Made by a program: the position numbers and the translations under genes. The notes beneath the pieces were generated by a model, which made no database searches, was not told the DNA's origin, and was given only the letters and a program-made list of their open reading frames with translations. Below, in pieces: positions 47,595 through 58,605 of a stretch of 64,000 bases of DNA (positions within the stretch are counted from its first letter, which is position 1; each line of letters starts with the position of its first letter). The stretch is from NCBI RefSeq assembly GCF_905220365.1, contig NC_061154.1, forward strand, positions 5,332,001 through 5,396,000. Reading direction: 5' to 3'. Source of the stretch: Vanessa cardui. Its lineage: Eukaryota; Arthropoda; Insecta; Lepidoptera; Nymphalidae.

Positions 47595-50046
47595 CGTGCA
47601 ATACCTTTATATAATAGATACCCTATCTGGGAAACGAAGATAAGCAAATCATTACTATTATTAAATATAAATATATTTTTGCATGTGTAAAGATTAATAG
47701 CGTTAAATATATTCGATTTAAATTGCAAAAGCATAAATAAGTTCATTTCTCTTAATATTAAAACGACTTGTAATGAAAATTTAATACAACAATAAAATTA
47801 ATGAAATAATAGGCTATTATCACAATTCCGGCATATGTCTGCAAATCGGCGGTTAATAAAACGAATCAATGTTACACGGTACAATAGCTTCAACATCAAC
47901 GGTTTAATGAAAACATTTCACATCGAAATAACTGATTTCATCCAAATTCAAAGTTTGCCGGTGAATGAAAATTATTTTGAGAAAATTAAGGAAATTTATT
48001 ACGTATTCGATAATGTCAGATTTGTTAAAACGAAAATTGTTAACAGTCGCTGAATGTACTATGCTCGAACGAGCAATCACAGCTTTGTTAAATATGAATA
48101 AATTAACAGATGTACGGTAATACTGACAGGCCACGACATTTTATTTTTTAATTATATAACTAATATTATGTCAATACGTTCTATTCAAACGTAATTATTG
48201 CAATATAAACTAAAGTAGCTAATCAGCTATCTATAGGTCCAATTTGTAAAGCTTAAAAAGTCAGCATACTTTTAGATTTGCTTTATAAATATATACGAAT
48301 ATTTTTCGTCATGCACATGTTATAAAAATCTAATGTATATATTTGGATAGTCTGTTCCTCTCAAGCATAGGGGCGTTATTTAAGAGACGTATATGTAGAT
48401 ACAAATAACATAAATATTTGAACTCTGGTTGACAAGTTATCGGGATGCCGTTCACGAAGAGAAAATGCAGTAAGTGCCAAAAGCGCTATAAAAATAAAAA
48501 CAAAAAATCTTTAAATTAAACCCTATGTATTCGCAAATATAATTAATCATTCACTTTTCGTCTTAACAACCTTTACGCATTACGAAATAAATGTAGAGTA
48601 AAATATATTTTTAAAATGTGTAGATCACGTTTCGTGATTTTATGCTGTCAAAAATATTTTATTATTTTATCTTTTTGATCAATCACGACTCTTAAAAATA
48701 TAACGTATTATGTATCTGGACAGAAGAGTATTTACTCGTATAAAATCAATGACATAAGACTTGCATTTATATAATTAAATCGTGTTCTATAGTAAAGAAC
48801 AAAAGAAGGGAGGCGAAATCTTTATAATGTTTAAAGAAAAATAAAATTATATAACATTTGAATATCGAATGTAAGCGATGAGGTTGTATATAAAATAATA
48901 AAACTGGACTATTTAAACACACGGATGATTTAAAATCCGAGCAATTGATTTTCGTAGTTCAAATACTTACCGAGTATTGTACAACAACAATAATCGATCG
49001 TATTTATGTACTGCCCCGTATAGTCATTACTGTACGTTTAAAGTCATTACGATTTTTTAAAGTAACTCTTTTAAATTAGACGTAGATAATTCTGTTGTTG
49101 GTAAACGAAATGTATCAGGTCTTGTATGGAGTAACCAGGCTTACATAAGGCATTTTCTGTTAAGTATTCGTATGTTGGGATAAAGTATACGAGCCAAAGT
49201 TATTCTGGGGAAGTATGTTGGGAGACTGAAGTGTGGTAATGGAAGGTAATTAATTCCTATTGCTAGTAGGTATTTCTCGAGGACAGAGCTGAACTTAAAC
49301 ACGTGATGAGGCAAACGTCATAAAAATGAAAGATTGTTAATATTGCATAATCAAACTCTGTAAAATTAATACTTTTGTAGCTCAATCTAGTAATTCAATA
49401 CTGACTTCTTTCGAATATCAAATCAAGAATGAGAGATATCAATATTTAATTCTATTTAACCAATGTTTGTACTGAGTTTCAAATAAAAATATATTCTAGT
49501 ATATTATCTATATTTTTTTTGTTAAATCATCTATTATGGTATATAATAATCGTATCATATATATACATAAGTGTATAAGTGAAAGTAATATTATATTATT
49601 GTGTTCGATATTATCATTATCAGAAGAAATAAAAACATATGATATTTTTTTTTGTCCTGAACTCAAGGCCCGATCGTAAAAGTAACAAGAATTATAGATC
49701 TGATTATATTTTTCTATAAAACCATTCATATCGGCGGAAGTACTCCATAAGTTATCGTAGGAGCCGATCGGCGCTTTCTGTTTATACTTTATTTCACATT
49801 AAATGTACACCTACTGTTAGTAATGTTTACCGCTGCGGTCCTAATTATAAGCGATTGACTTTTGCATTAAAAATATATAACAACGAGCTGATACTACCTT
49901 AAGAATATTGGTAATCTCGTTCATTTATTCGATTATCTATTTTATGTACATATTTTTTAATATCAATATATACATATCAACTCACAATTCACTTGTTAAA
50001 TGAAGTAAAATTAGCAATGCTGTCAAATTAAAAACAACCACTATTC
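47595..50046. other. AT-rich non-coding DNA
   Basis: About 2.4 kb with no recognised gene or repeat. Short frames at 47835 (plus), 47904 (minus) and 49508 (minus) look like chance. Mixed-composition stretch 49735-49860 (GTAGGAGCCGATCGGCGC). Confidence 0.5.
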
Positions 50047-50047
50047 C

Positions 50048-50170
50048 TAAAGTTATTAATTTCGGGTCGATATTTCGACATTATCTACGAATGTCTTGTT
50101 CACGATACTATAGGAGCTCTACCGAACAAAAATAAAAATCATGGTAAATATCCCGAAATTAATAACTTTA
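50048..50170. mobile_element. Small inverted-repeat element
   Basis: Perfect 19-bp inverted repeats at 50048-50066 (TAAAGTTATTAATTTCGGG) and 50152-50170 enclose 85 bp. No target duplication beyond the ends is evident. Size and structure fit a MITE or a remnant of one. Confidence 0.6.
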
Positions 50171-50733
50171 ATAATAAAAATATCCATGTTAATTTGAAGA
50201 CCACCATTCCGTTCATGAATATGATATAAGGAGAACTGTCAAAAGAAACTCAGAGATACTTTTATTTGGTGTCTTTCTTCTGTATTGGAATCATTATGTT
50301 ATGATAATTTATATTATATTATATATGGTAAATAAATTGCGTACCAGAAATAAAACACATTAACACTTTGACATGTTTCCAGACAGCAAATTATTATTGA
50401 TTATTAATAAAATACATTTTCAATTACTCAAGAAACTATTACATTATATTAAACGATTATAACAGCTCTATATAAATCATGATTATTTAAATATAAACAT
50501 AAAAACATTAGTTGATTCGCTTAACATTAATCATGTTTCTCGGAACGCGTACAAGAATGATAAAACTAGTTATAATATCAATAATATTAAAAAATTGTAT
50601 TTTAATTATTCTTTTATACGTGTTTGTAATTAATACTCGACCGGCTTACGTGGAATATCATGTATTATATACTAATGTTGTAATGATTTACGTACACAAT
50701 ATTAGTTGTAGCCAATAGTTGCCGTTTTAGAGT
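50171..50733. other. AT-rich non-coding DNA
   Basis: Nothing recognised. The plus frame at 50512-50718 is hydrophobic and AT-driven. Confidence 0.5.
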
Positions 50734-50744
50734 TTATTATTATA

Positions 50745-51008
50745 ACAACAACCCGTAAATTCCCACTGCTGGGCTAAAGCCCTCCTCTCCCTTTGAGGAG
50801 AAGGTTTTGGAACATATTCCACCACGCTGTTCCAATGCGGGTTGGTGGATTACACATGTGGCAGAATTTCTATGAAATTTGTCACATGTAGGTTTCCTCA
50901 CGATGTTTTCCTTCACCGCTGAGCACGAGATGAATTATAAAGACAAATTAAGCACATTAATCAGCGGTCCTTGCCTGGGTTTGAACCACTGGGCCATCTC
51001 GACTCTCA
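50745..51008 (-). mobile_element. SINE copy with box A/box B fusion deletion
   Basis: Well-preserved minus-strand SINE: GGCTAAAGCCCTCCTCTCCC, CACCACGCTGTTCCAATGCG, CACGATGTTTTCCTTCACCG and GATGAATTATAAAGACAAAT. In the head GGTTTGAACC is joined directly to ACTGGGCCATC, removing about 35 bp between box B and box A. The direct repeat AACC at both breakpoints suggests slippage. TTATTATTATA at 50734-50744 and 51009-51019 may be the target duplication. Confidence 0.85.
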
Positions 51009-51039
51009 TTATTATTATAGTTAAACATAAAAAAATAGT

Positions 51040-51155
51040 TCAAGCTTACTGAACAAATTTCATCAACTTCGGTTAAGCCGTTTGGCCTTGACATCTACGG
51101 ACAGAGAAGCAGATAGTCAAAACACTTTCGCATTTACAATTATGTATTATTAAAC
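51040..51155 (-). repeat. Repeat C fragment
   Basis: AACAAATTTCATCAACTTCG, AAGCCGTTTGGCCTTGACA and ACACTTTCGCATTTACAAT are typical of the family C end. Confidence 0.65.
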
Positions 51156-51159
51156 TCAC

Positions 51160-52120
51160 AATAATAATTCGTATACATTTATAACTAGCTGTTGATTTTA
51201 GTCATAACATCATTAATTATTGTTATCATTGAATCACTGATTATTAGAAAATACGCAAAAAATCTATTACCAATTTTAAACCTAACAATAAATACATTTG
51301 AATTTTAGACTTTGACGTAGACGTTCGTGTGGGTTTTTCATTTTCATTTAATTTTCATCGCTATGCAAATTATATTGGACTGTATATTCTTTTTTTAAAC
51401 TAATAATTGATTGAAACATTAAAAGCAATCCTTATATATGTAGTAGCGCTGAAAGTGTTACGAAAGAAATATTGATAATCATAATAATATTTTTTTGGCA
51501 ATTTAGTACTTACCTACTGAAAATCATATCCGCCGATTATTTTTATTATCAAATTGCGAATGGTTGCTTCACATGTAAACACGCACACAGACGTTTAACC
51601 AATCAAATTTGAGTTATTTATTGAACAGCTAACTGTTGTTATAAATTATTTCATTCTATTTATTGGTAGGTATATGTGTATTGCATAAACACTTATATGT
51701 GTCTAGACGAAGTGATTTAACTTTCTTGCCATTATATATATTGTAAAATAAAATATTCTTACACGTATTGAGCAGAAGACATCATTTTTTATTAAATATA
51801 AAAAAAAGTAGTTATACAGACTGTCAAATAGGCTACCTCGTGTGGTCATCATTTCCTGTCGACATAATTATGTCGTTAAGAAAGCGGGTGTTAGTGGGGG
51901 CTCATTGGGGAATATTCTTGGAGACATCATGTCCTGAGCCTGTGTACGACCTGTATATGACTGCGTGATATTCCTGTCACCAACTCCATTATTATGAATT
52001 AGTAACTATAACTATATCTATTTATACATAAAATAAAATTGTCTGTTTGTAATATTAAAATAGCACTTTTTTACTCAATACATATGTATGTATGCATGGT
52101 ACATATACCAAAATATCATT
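51160..52120. other. AT-rich DNA with a mixed patch at 51815-51980
   Basis: No gene recognised. From about 51815 to 51980 the composition rises, with a perfect 16-bp palindrome CGACATAATTATGTCG (51860-51875) and GCGGGTGTTAGTGGGGGCTC after it. The 66-codon frame over it has no recognised domain. Confidence 0.4.
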
Positions 52121-52124
52121 TTTT

Positions 52125-52265
52125 TTTATTTTTGTCCGTCTGTCTGTTTGTTCCGGCTAATCTCTGAAACGGCTGGTCCGATTTTGACGGGACTTTTCAC
52201 TGGCAGATAGAACTGATGTAAAAAGGAGTAACTTAGGCTACAATAATATATTCTTTTTTTGTTAA
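52125..52265 (+). repeat. Repeat C fragment
   Basis: GTCCGTCTGTCTGTTTGTTC, TCTCTGAAACGGCTGGTCCG and ATTTTGACGGGACTTTTCAC, then AGGAGTAACTTAGGCTAC, the full diagnostic order of family C. Confidence 0.7.
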
Positions 52266-52269
52266 ATTC

Positions 52270-52785
52270 GCAAGGTCGCAAGCACAGCTTGTACTTAATA
52301 AAATATAAGTATCATATATGTGTACATGTAACTAATACACATATACCTAAGTACGATTGAATTGATATTACACAGTAATTAGTATAACATATGTTTCTAT
52401 AGGCTTGCATATATCTCATACAAATCCAATTAGTGTTATCTTTACCTAATAAAGCGATGTTGTATTGATCTTGATGATCGTTAGATGACAAAGCCAGCAT
52501 CTCCATAGGCCTCTGCCTCACTAACTAATGTCACATGAATGTCTTGTATAGAATTGTCCTGACACCATTTGTCTTAACTCAATTAAGACGTCGTGTTATG
52601 TTTAAATGAACGGTGATAATATACATAGAACTGACACATGTTTCTATATAATAAGATTATCCGAGTATAGTTCGGGCGAAATTGTATTGTTGATTATTGT
52701 GAGCATAATAGATGTATGGCAGTTAAGTATATTTGAACACGAGATACGAAAATAATACGGAAATATATGGGAAGATAGTGTTATA
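52270..52785. other. AT-rich non-coding DNA
   Basis: Nothing recognised. The minus frame at 52312-52521 is unrecognised. Confidence 0.5.
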
Positions 52786-52789
52786 GCTT

Positions 52790-52970
52790 TCGCCGGCGGT
52801 TTTTCCGAACCGATACGACATGGAAACCTTCAAGGAAAAAGCGTACTCCTTTCTTAAAGGCCGGCAACGCCCTGCAAGCCCCCTGGTGTTGCAGATGTCC
52901 ATGGGCGGTGGTAATCACTTTCCATCAGGTGAGCCTACTGATCGTTTGCCACCGGTGTCATAAAAAAAAT
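52790..52970 (+). mobile_element. LINE 3' end (C-terminus of reverse-transcriptase ORF and 3' UTR)
   Basis: Around 52845-52870 the plus strand reads AYSFLKGRQR, the C-terminal motif of a common lepidopteran non-LTR retrotransposon ORF2 (jockey/CR1-like, family uncertain). The expected continuation is out of frame by one missing base after GGCAACGC. The 3' UTR follows with GGCGGTGGTAATCACTTTCC, ATCAGGTGAGCC and GTTTGCCACCGG, then a poly-A near 52964. The 5' part of the LINE is missing. Confidence 0.75.
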
Positions 52971-52999
52971 ATGACATTATCAACACCCTTCCGTAGTAG

Positions 53000-53255
53000 T
53001 ATCTGACTGTAAGCTGCCTACAGCTGGGCTAAGGTCTCCATTCCTTTTGAGGAGAAGGTAAAGAGCATATTCCACCACGCTGCTCCGATGGGGGTTGGTG
53101 GATTCTCATGTGGCAGAATTTTGTTGAAATTAGAGGTTTCCTCACGATGTTTTCATTCACCATCGAATTAAGCATATAAAAATTCAGTGGTGCTTGCCTG
53201 GGTTTGAAACCGCAATCATCGGTTAAGATGTGTGTGCTTTAATTGTGCTCACCAT
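53000..53255 (-). mobile_element. SINE copy lacking box A
   Basis: Minus-strand order: CTGGGCTAAGGTCTCCATTC, CACCACGCTGCTCCGATG, CACGATGTTTTCATTCACC, GCTTGCCTGGGTTTGAAACC, AATCATCGGTTAAGATG. The sequence is lost beyond TGTGTGTGC, so the 5' end with box A is absent. It sits about 30 bp from the LINE 3' end. Confidence 0.82.
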
Positions 53256-53259
53256 TCCG

Positions 53260-53826
53260 TACGGTTTTCAAATATTTCTTATAAACAAATTATAACGTCA
53301 TATATTTTTATGGTACAGATAACAACGCATTCCTCAGTTAACTAAGACTCGAGTTTTAACGGATAATATCTTACACGCGTTGCTCGGAAACGCACTATCA
53401 GAAGTTATCGAACCGAAAGCGTTAACTAATAGATAAACACTATAAAAGTAATTCAGAAACCAGAAAATTAGCGTATGAATTGCTTAATATGTAACGATGT
53501 TTATATTAGTAAAACCTTCTATTCCAAAAGCTTTATTGCGTCAAAATTACGTCAGAATCATTCGACCACAATAAAATAATTAAGTATATTAAATTGTTGG
53601 CTTATGTACAGTCGGGGTAAGAATAGGTTCGTCAATTTAAGATCTATTTTCGTGTGCTCAGTTTGAGTGACAATCTGGTTTACCAATCGTGAATGACATA
53701 TTTCGTCGCAATTATTTGATGTTTAGATTCAAAAGGTATTAAGAGTTTAGAACTTGATAAAGGAATTAATTTGAAAACTGACGAAGGTTTTCTTACTCTT
53801 ACTGTACCTAAAACTAACTGTGCCTG
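53260..53826. other. Non-coding DNA
   Basis: No gene recognised. Slightly GC-richer phrase at 53370-53430 (ACGCGTTGCTCGGAAACGC). Confidence 0.45.
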
Positions 53827-53840
53827 CGACTTCATGCGCA
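53827..53840. repeat. Left target-site duplication of SINE
   Basis: CGACTTCATGCGCA, repeated perfectly at 54146-54159. Confidence 0.9.
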
Positions 53841-54145
53841 ACAACAACAACAACAACAGCCGGTAAATTCCCACTGCTGGGCTAAAGGCCTCCTCTCCCT
53901 TTGAGGAGAAGGTTTGTAACATCCACCACGCTGTTCCAATGCGGATTGGCGGAATACACATGTGGCAGAATTTCTATGAAATTTGTCACATGCAGGTTTC
54001 CTCACGATGTTTTCCTTCACCGCTGAGCACAAGATGAATTATAAAGACAAATTAAGCACATGAATCAGCGGTGCTTGCCTGGGTTCGAACCCGCAATCAT
54101 CGGTTAAGATGCACGCGTTCTAACCACTGGGCCATCTCGACTCAT
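53841..54145 (-). mobile_element. tRNA-derived SINE, full length, recent, GTT-tail type
   Basis: Minus-strand copy with all parts intact: (CAA)n tail, GGCCTCCTCTCCCTTTGAGG, CACCACGCTGTTCCAATGCG, CACGATGTTTTCCTTCACCG, box B GGGTTCGAACCC and box A CCACTGGGCCA, ending TCGACTCAT. The 14-bp duplication in GC-mixed sequence is not low complexity, so the insertion borders are secure. The minus frames over it are shadows. Confidence 0.93.
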
Positions 54146-54159
54146 CGACTTCATGCGCA
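54146..54159. repeat. Right target-site duplication of SINE
   Basis: Second perfect copy of CGACTTCATGCGCA. Confidence 0.9.
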
Positions 54160-56400
54160 TTTGGATTCAATAAAAAGTTAATATTGTAGACTAAGTTGAC
54201 TTATGACATTTGTTTTCCGTCACTGAAAGTCCCGTCCCATCGTTCCAGAGATCAATAAAGTATTTAAATAAATAAAAATTAATACATAGGGCGTGGTACT
54301 TAAAATTCGATTTTTAAATGTGAAGCTAGTGAATTTTTTTACCGCTTATTAATAACCAGAATAAATGATATTTTAATTAACAAAACATTACCTAGCGGTG
54401 TTTTATGTATCAAAGTAATTTCATTCATCAGACAGAAATCAGCTGAATCGATTTCGCGGCTCAGTTTTAATAATTACGACTTTATTCATTTAACATTCAT
54501 TCAGTGATCTATTCTTACTGATACTAACACATTTCACATTTCGGGAGAGTATCTAAGAAGGTAAACTCAAAGAGATTTAATAGCAAATATATACAGAGTG
54601 TTAATTTTTACTTTTATCCAATGATATACCATCTCACTCACTCAACTCTACTCAAGAAAAATCGTAATATGAACTCGTTAGAGCAATATGTTCATAAACG
54701 TTCTCGTCACATAACGTAAATTGTAAAAATTACAGATTTATTTAAAATAATTTGATCAGTTGTTTACATAACTCTTAAATAAATTATGTTATTATTGTTT
54801 GTTGTTAGGGATATTAATGTCATTGTGTGTGTTTGCCAATCAACAAAATAATGATCACCCTTCCCGAACGATCGTGTCGTGTCGCTACTGTGAATCTCTA
54901 AGCCTAGTTCTGCAGATATAACGCACACACAGATATAGGTACTTTTCGTCGCTTTTGTATGGCAAAACGACACTGCTGGAAGCAAAGTAGCGATGAGGTG
55001 CGACTGTGTATGTATGTATGTATACAACATTCATTCATACATACATACAAATATGCTATTATAAAAATTAACCAGACTACACCTACACCTTTACTGATTG
55101 CCGATTCATATTAGGTGCCAAACATATGCGCAAATATTATTTCGTATGGGCTATTTCACAATATATTGTAATATTTGAAAACTACTGTATTGAGTACTAC
55201 CAAAAGTATATTGATTTTTAGTGTATTTAAATCTATGTCTACTGACACTAAAATATTTTTAGAACATGCAAAATATGTTTTGACTGATTGCACTAGATAA
55301 GTACGTCATCTGTATATTAATATGTAGAGTATAATAAATAGGTATTGTAATTGAAGTAAAAGTTGTATATCTAATGCAATAATCTGAAAACTATAAAGTC
55401 TATGTTCGTCTGGCTCAAGGCTAGCATAGCATGAAGGTTCCATATAATTAAAAATACTGTTTACTTTGATTTCATTTTTTTTGACTGTCAAAGTTGAGAA
55501 CGAAAAAATTGTGGCACAAAGTACACGCACACTATTAAAGTGGTATGACGTTTGGCGAGTGTCCAGCGTAGCTGTTACGCACACTAACATACTATAGTTG
55601 TTCGGTTTGTTTTAGTTCTTTTGTAGTGCGACACTGAACAGATATATTTATATATATAATCTAAGGTTATTTCTAGTAGTAGAGCTCGAGATTGAATTCT
55701 GTACTTTATTAATAGCGATTTTTGTCCCAGTGATTATGACATAATATAAATTGGTTATGGTCTTATTTTGAAGAGCTCCGGCCGAAAATATCCAGAAAAT
55801 TAAAGAGGATTCTTGATTGCTATTTACTAAATTTAATTACAATTTTACAAAGAATTAATTTTAGGGAGCGGAACAAAGCTACTGGCCGGTTAGAGCGCGT
55901 TGCTAGCGCTGTACCTCTAAGAAGAAAAAAAAATGTTACTAAGGTTTTATAATTTTGGCGCCCAATCTAGATAAGTGACTTCCAGTTTACAATGAGTTTT
56001 ACAATGAAATGAAATGAAAACAAAAGCAGTTGTAGGTTTCTAAAGTACTAAAAATTTTTTTGAATAAAAGCGACTTTTGTTTCCTTTGTAAATTAATGAA
56101 TTTATTTCATAAAACCAATTTGTGTTAGCAAATGTTATTCATTCCGTTTATTTTTAATATATTTTTTTTAAACGAACTTCTTTATTTTCAAATTAATTTT
56201 AATTAAGGAATATCTGATGCAATTGCGATTAGCAACTGACATATGTATTTAATATTAGGTATAATGTAATATTGAGTAACTTTGGAAAATTATTGTCATT
56301 TCTTTTGGTGATCATAAGAATTAATTAATAATAAACACTTAGTGATTTGCATTTCAATGGTTGAATAACTATAAATTAAAATTATCCACACAAAAATTTT
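54160..56400. other. AT-rich non-coding DNA
   Basis: No gene recognised. TGTA and TACA tetranucleotide runs at 55007-55052 form an inverted pair. Minus frames at 54764-55030 and 55306-55590 have no known domain. At 55866-55925 CTGGCCGGTTAGAGCGCG is faintly tRNA-like. Confidence 0.45.
55007..55052. repeat. Inverted TGTA/TACA tetranucleotide repeats
   Basis: Four TGTA units, a short spacer CAACATTCATT, then TACA units, so the tract can fold on itself. Confidence 0.75.
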
Positions 56401-56403
56401 AAG

Positions 56404-56480
56404 GATGCATCTATGGATTTGAAACACTAATTCGCGATTAAGATTCACTTTTTCTGACCAATGGACCATCAAGGCTCTTA
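56404..56480 (-). mobile_element. Degraded SINE head
   Basis: GGATTTGAAACACTAATTCG (box B side) and CCAATGGACCATCAAGGCTC (box A side) in SINE order on the minus strand. The body is absent. Confidence 0.6.
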
Positions 56481-56527
56481 CTATAAATATATTATCTATG
56501 AAGTCGATTGTGATTATATTTTGTATA

Positions 56528-57489
56528 GGGGAAGGTTGCTATGATTGGACCACTTAATTTTATGACATCATATTTGATAAAATATCATCGACAAACGGAA
56601 TCCAAATGTTGTAATGTAATGCTATTTATGTTAATTAATCATATATAAATTATTGGCAATGTAAGTTGAAAGATTTTGAAAATATACTAAAATAACTTTT
56701 CAATGAGGAGTTGCTTTCTTTGGACCAGTGTCACCTTGAATGGACCACTAAGTTGCCATCATTGGACTTAGAAACATTTGTATTAACGGTCCAATGAAGG
56801 TGACTCAAATGAAACACACAATAAGAATTACTTTAATATTCATAAGTTTTTATAATAGATTTTTTTTTCCGTGTAAACTAATATTATAACTAACTGTTTA
56901 TGAACTATTCACGAGATCAACGATCAATTACAATAATTTCGAGTAGGGACTTTCATAAAGAAAAAAAAATCATTTATATTTAATTTCACACAAATTTTCA
57001 TACGGAAATTTAAACAGACAAAAACATTTCTTATAATTCTACTAAGTGAAAATAATTAATTCGCTAAGTTTCTTTGATTGGACCGGTCCAATAATGGCGT
57101 CACCGTAGTGGTCCATTGATGGCAACTAGGTATATCAACAGAACGAAAGCGTGTATTTAATAATATGTAAAATAAGGTAAAAAACTTCATCATCTCTATA
57201 AAAGCAGATAAATTTGCTATCCTGATGTATTACAATCATCAAACATTAATAAATACAGTGCTATTTACATCAGTTTGTTGATGGCTCGGTTTTTATATCA
57301 CGGTCGCCACTGACATGGGTATACGCATTACAAGGTGCCACGTTTCGCAAGCGCACTGAGTTTTGGGGAATGGACAACGGGTGCGGTACTGTTGCCTAGC
57401 ATCGTATTGAACTGGTCATAACACGCATAGTTTTTGAAAAAATTAGGTGGTCCAATGAAAGAGCCGGTCCAATGATCGCAACCTTCCCC
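56528..57489. mobile_element. 962-bp TIR element with repeated ATTGGACC motifs
   Basis: The termini 56528-56551 and 57466-57489 are inverted repeats matching at 22 of 24 positions, starting GGGGAAGGTTGC. TA flanks both sides (56526-56527, 57490-57491), as for Tc1/mariner-like insertion. Inside, the motif ATTGGACC or a one-base variant occurs about ten times in both orientations: 56544, 56719, 56739, 56761, 56789, 57077, 57085, 57110, 57449 and 57466. The two at 57077-57092 form a perfect 16-bp palindrome. No transposase frame exists, so it is non-autonomous or a decayed derivative. The motifs may be transposase-binding sites. Confidence 0.85.
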
Positions 57490-57491
57490 TA

Positions 57492-58155
57492 TTAGTAAAA
57501 GTGAGTCTTGTGTTTTAAAAACATATATTTTAGGTAAAACAATTTACTTAGGTATATATTTAAACCTACCTTTTAGTACTTCAAGTGACTATTTAAAAAC
57601 ACATTTGCGTAGGTAGTGTCTTAATAAGATAATGCATAAAATATACCGATGTTAATTATTTATTACTTAGAATATTATTTATGAGTACCTAGGTATCTAA
57701 GGTTCTACTATAGTACAACCCTAGACACCTATGTATACATAGGTGTCAAAATTTATCTGACGGCAGATTATTAAGATAATGCCTTAATTTTATCGATTAA
57801 AATGACACAAACTTCAGATGGGTTTAGAATTTGAAATATTAGAGGGAAAAAACAATTGCAAAGTGTGGTGTTGTACTACATATAGATACGTCATGTGTGT
57901 ATAAATAATGCAATATTAACAAAACAAATTTACTTTTAATAATTTTATTACAATAATATAAAATAATAATAATAAACAAAATATACTAATCAATTTCTGG
58001 TTTGCTCTTATTATTACAAAAACAGTTCAACAATGACACTTCTCCCGCCAAAAGTGAATGAATTTTAAAAGCCATCTGTCAGCTTGACGTATAACGTTCG
58101 GAAAGTCGCACTAATTCTCCTTGTAGGTAAATAATATCAGGAAATCGAATGAAAT
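57492..58155. other. AT-rich non-coding DNA
   Basis: No gene recognised. A perfect 24-bp palindrome at 57724-57747 is listed separately. Confidence 0.5.
57724..57747. repeat. Perfect 24-bp palindrome
   Basis: GACACCTATGTA is followed directly by its reverse complement with no spacer. It could form a cruciform or bind a dimeric factor; no element context seen. Confidence 0.9.
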
Positions 58156-58159
58156 ATAT

Positions 58160-58432
58160 ATATGGTTCCTTGCCTTTGTGCAAGCCAATCTTGGTAATTA
58201 CCACCCACACATCAGATAAACAGCAGTGACCAGTATTATAATATTCTGTTTTGAAGGGTGAATGAGCCAGTGTAATTACAGGCTCAAAGGATATAAGCTA
58301 TACGTAAGATTGGTGGCGCACTGGTGAGGATTGGTTAATATTTCTTACAGCGTCATTATCTATGAGCGGTGGTGACCACTTATCAACAGGTTGCTCATTT
58401 GTCCGTCCGCCTATCTATATCATAAAATATTA
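58160..58432 (+). mobile_element. Repeat B copy, diverged
   Basis: GGTTCCTTGCCTTTGTGCAA, TACCACCCACACATCAGATA, TTTTGAAGGGTGAATGAGCC, AATATTTCTTACAGCGTCAT, GAGCGGTGGTGACCACTTAT and GTCCGTCCGCCTATCTATA keep B order from end to end. Confidence 0.8.
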
Positions 58433-58489
58433 ATAAATACATTTGTATGATCTAATGTGAGTTGGTAATACATTAATAGAATTTCAATC

Positions 58490-58605
58490 GACGAATTGCA
58501 CTTAACTCAAATTAAGTATCAGAAAAGTCAGTGACCCTTGCCTGGATTTGAACTCGTATTCTTCGGTTGAGAACCAAGTGCTCTGAGTAACTTAGACACA
58601 CTCTA
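58490..58605 (-). mobile_element. Degraded SINE head
   Basis: CAAATTAAGTATCAGAAAAG, CTTGCCTGGATTTGAACTCG and TTCTTCGGTTGAGAACCAAG follow the minus-strand SINE head. Box A is lost in TGAGTAACTTAG. Confidence 0.65.

Noticed and set aside
48117..48135. TAATACTGACAGG resembles miR-8
   Set aside because: Diverges after the seed and does not sit in a stem-loop.
53841..53859. CAA trinucleotide run as an independent microsatellite
   Set aside because: It is the tail of the minus-strand SINE, not a separate feature. The same holds for 39183-39200.
55286..55300. GATTGCACTAG resembles miR-92
   Set aside because: Match is limited to about 11 bases and there is no hairpin.
55866..55925. tRNA-like string CTGGCCGGTTAGAGCGCG
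   Set aside because: Box B is missing at the expected distance and no cloverleaf forms.
56705..56722. GGAGTTGCTTTCTTTG resembles miR-281
   Set aside because: It lies inside the TIR element, carries a mismatch and has no pairing arm.
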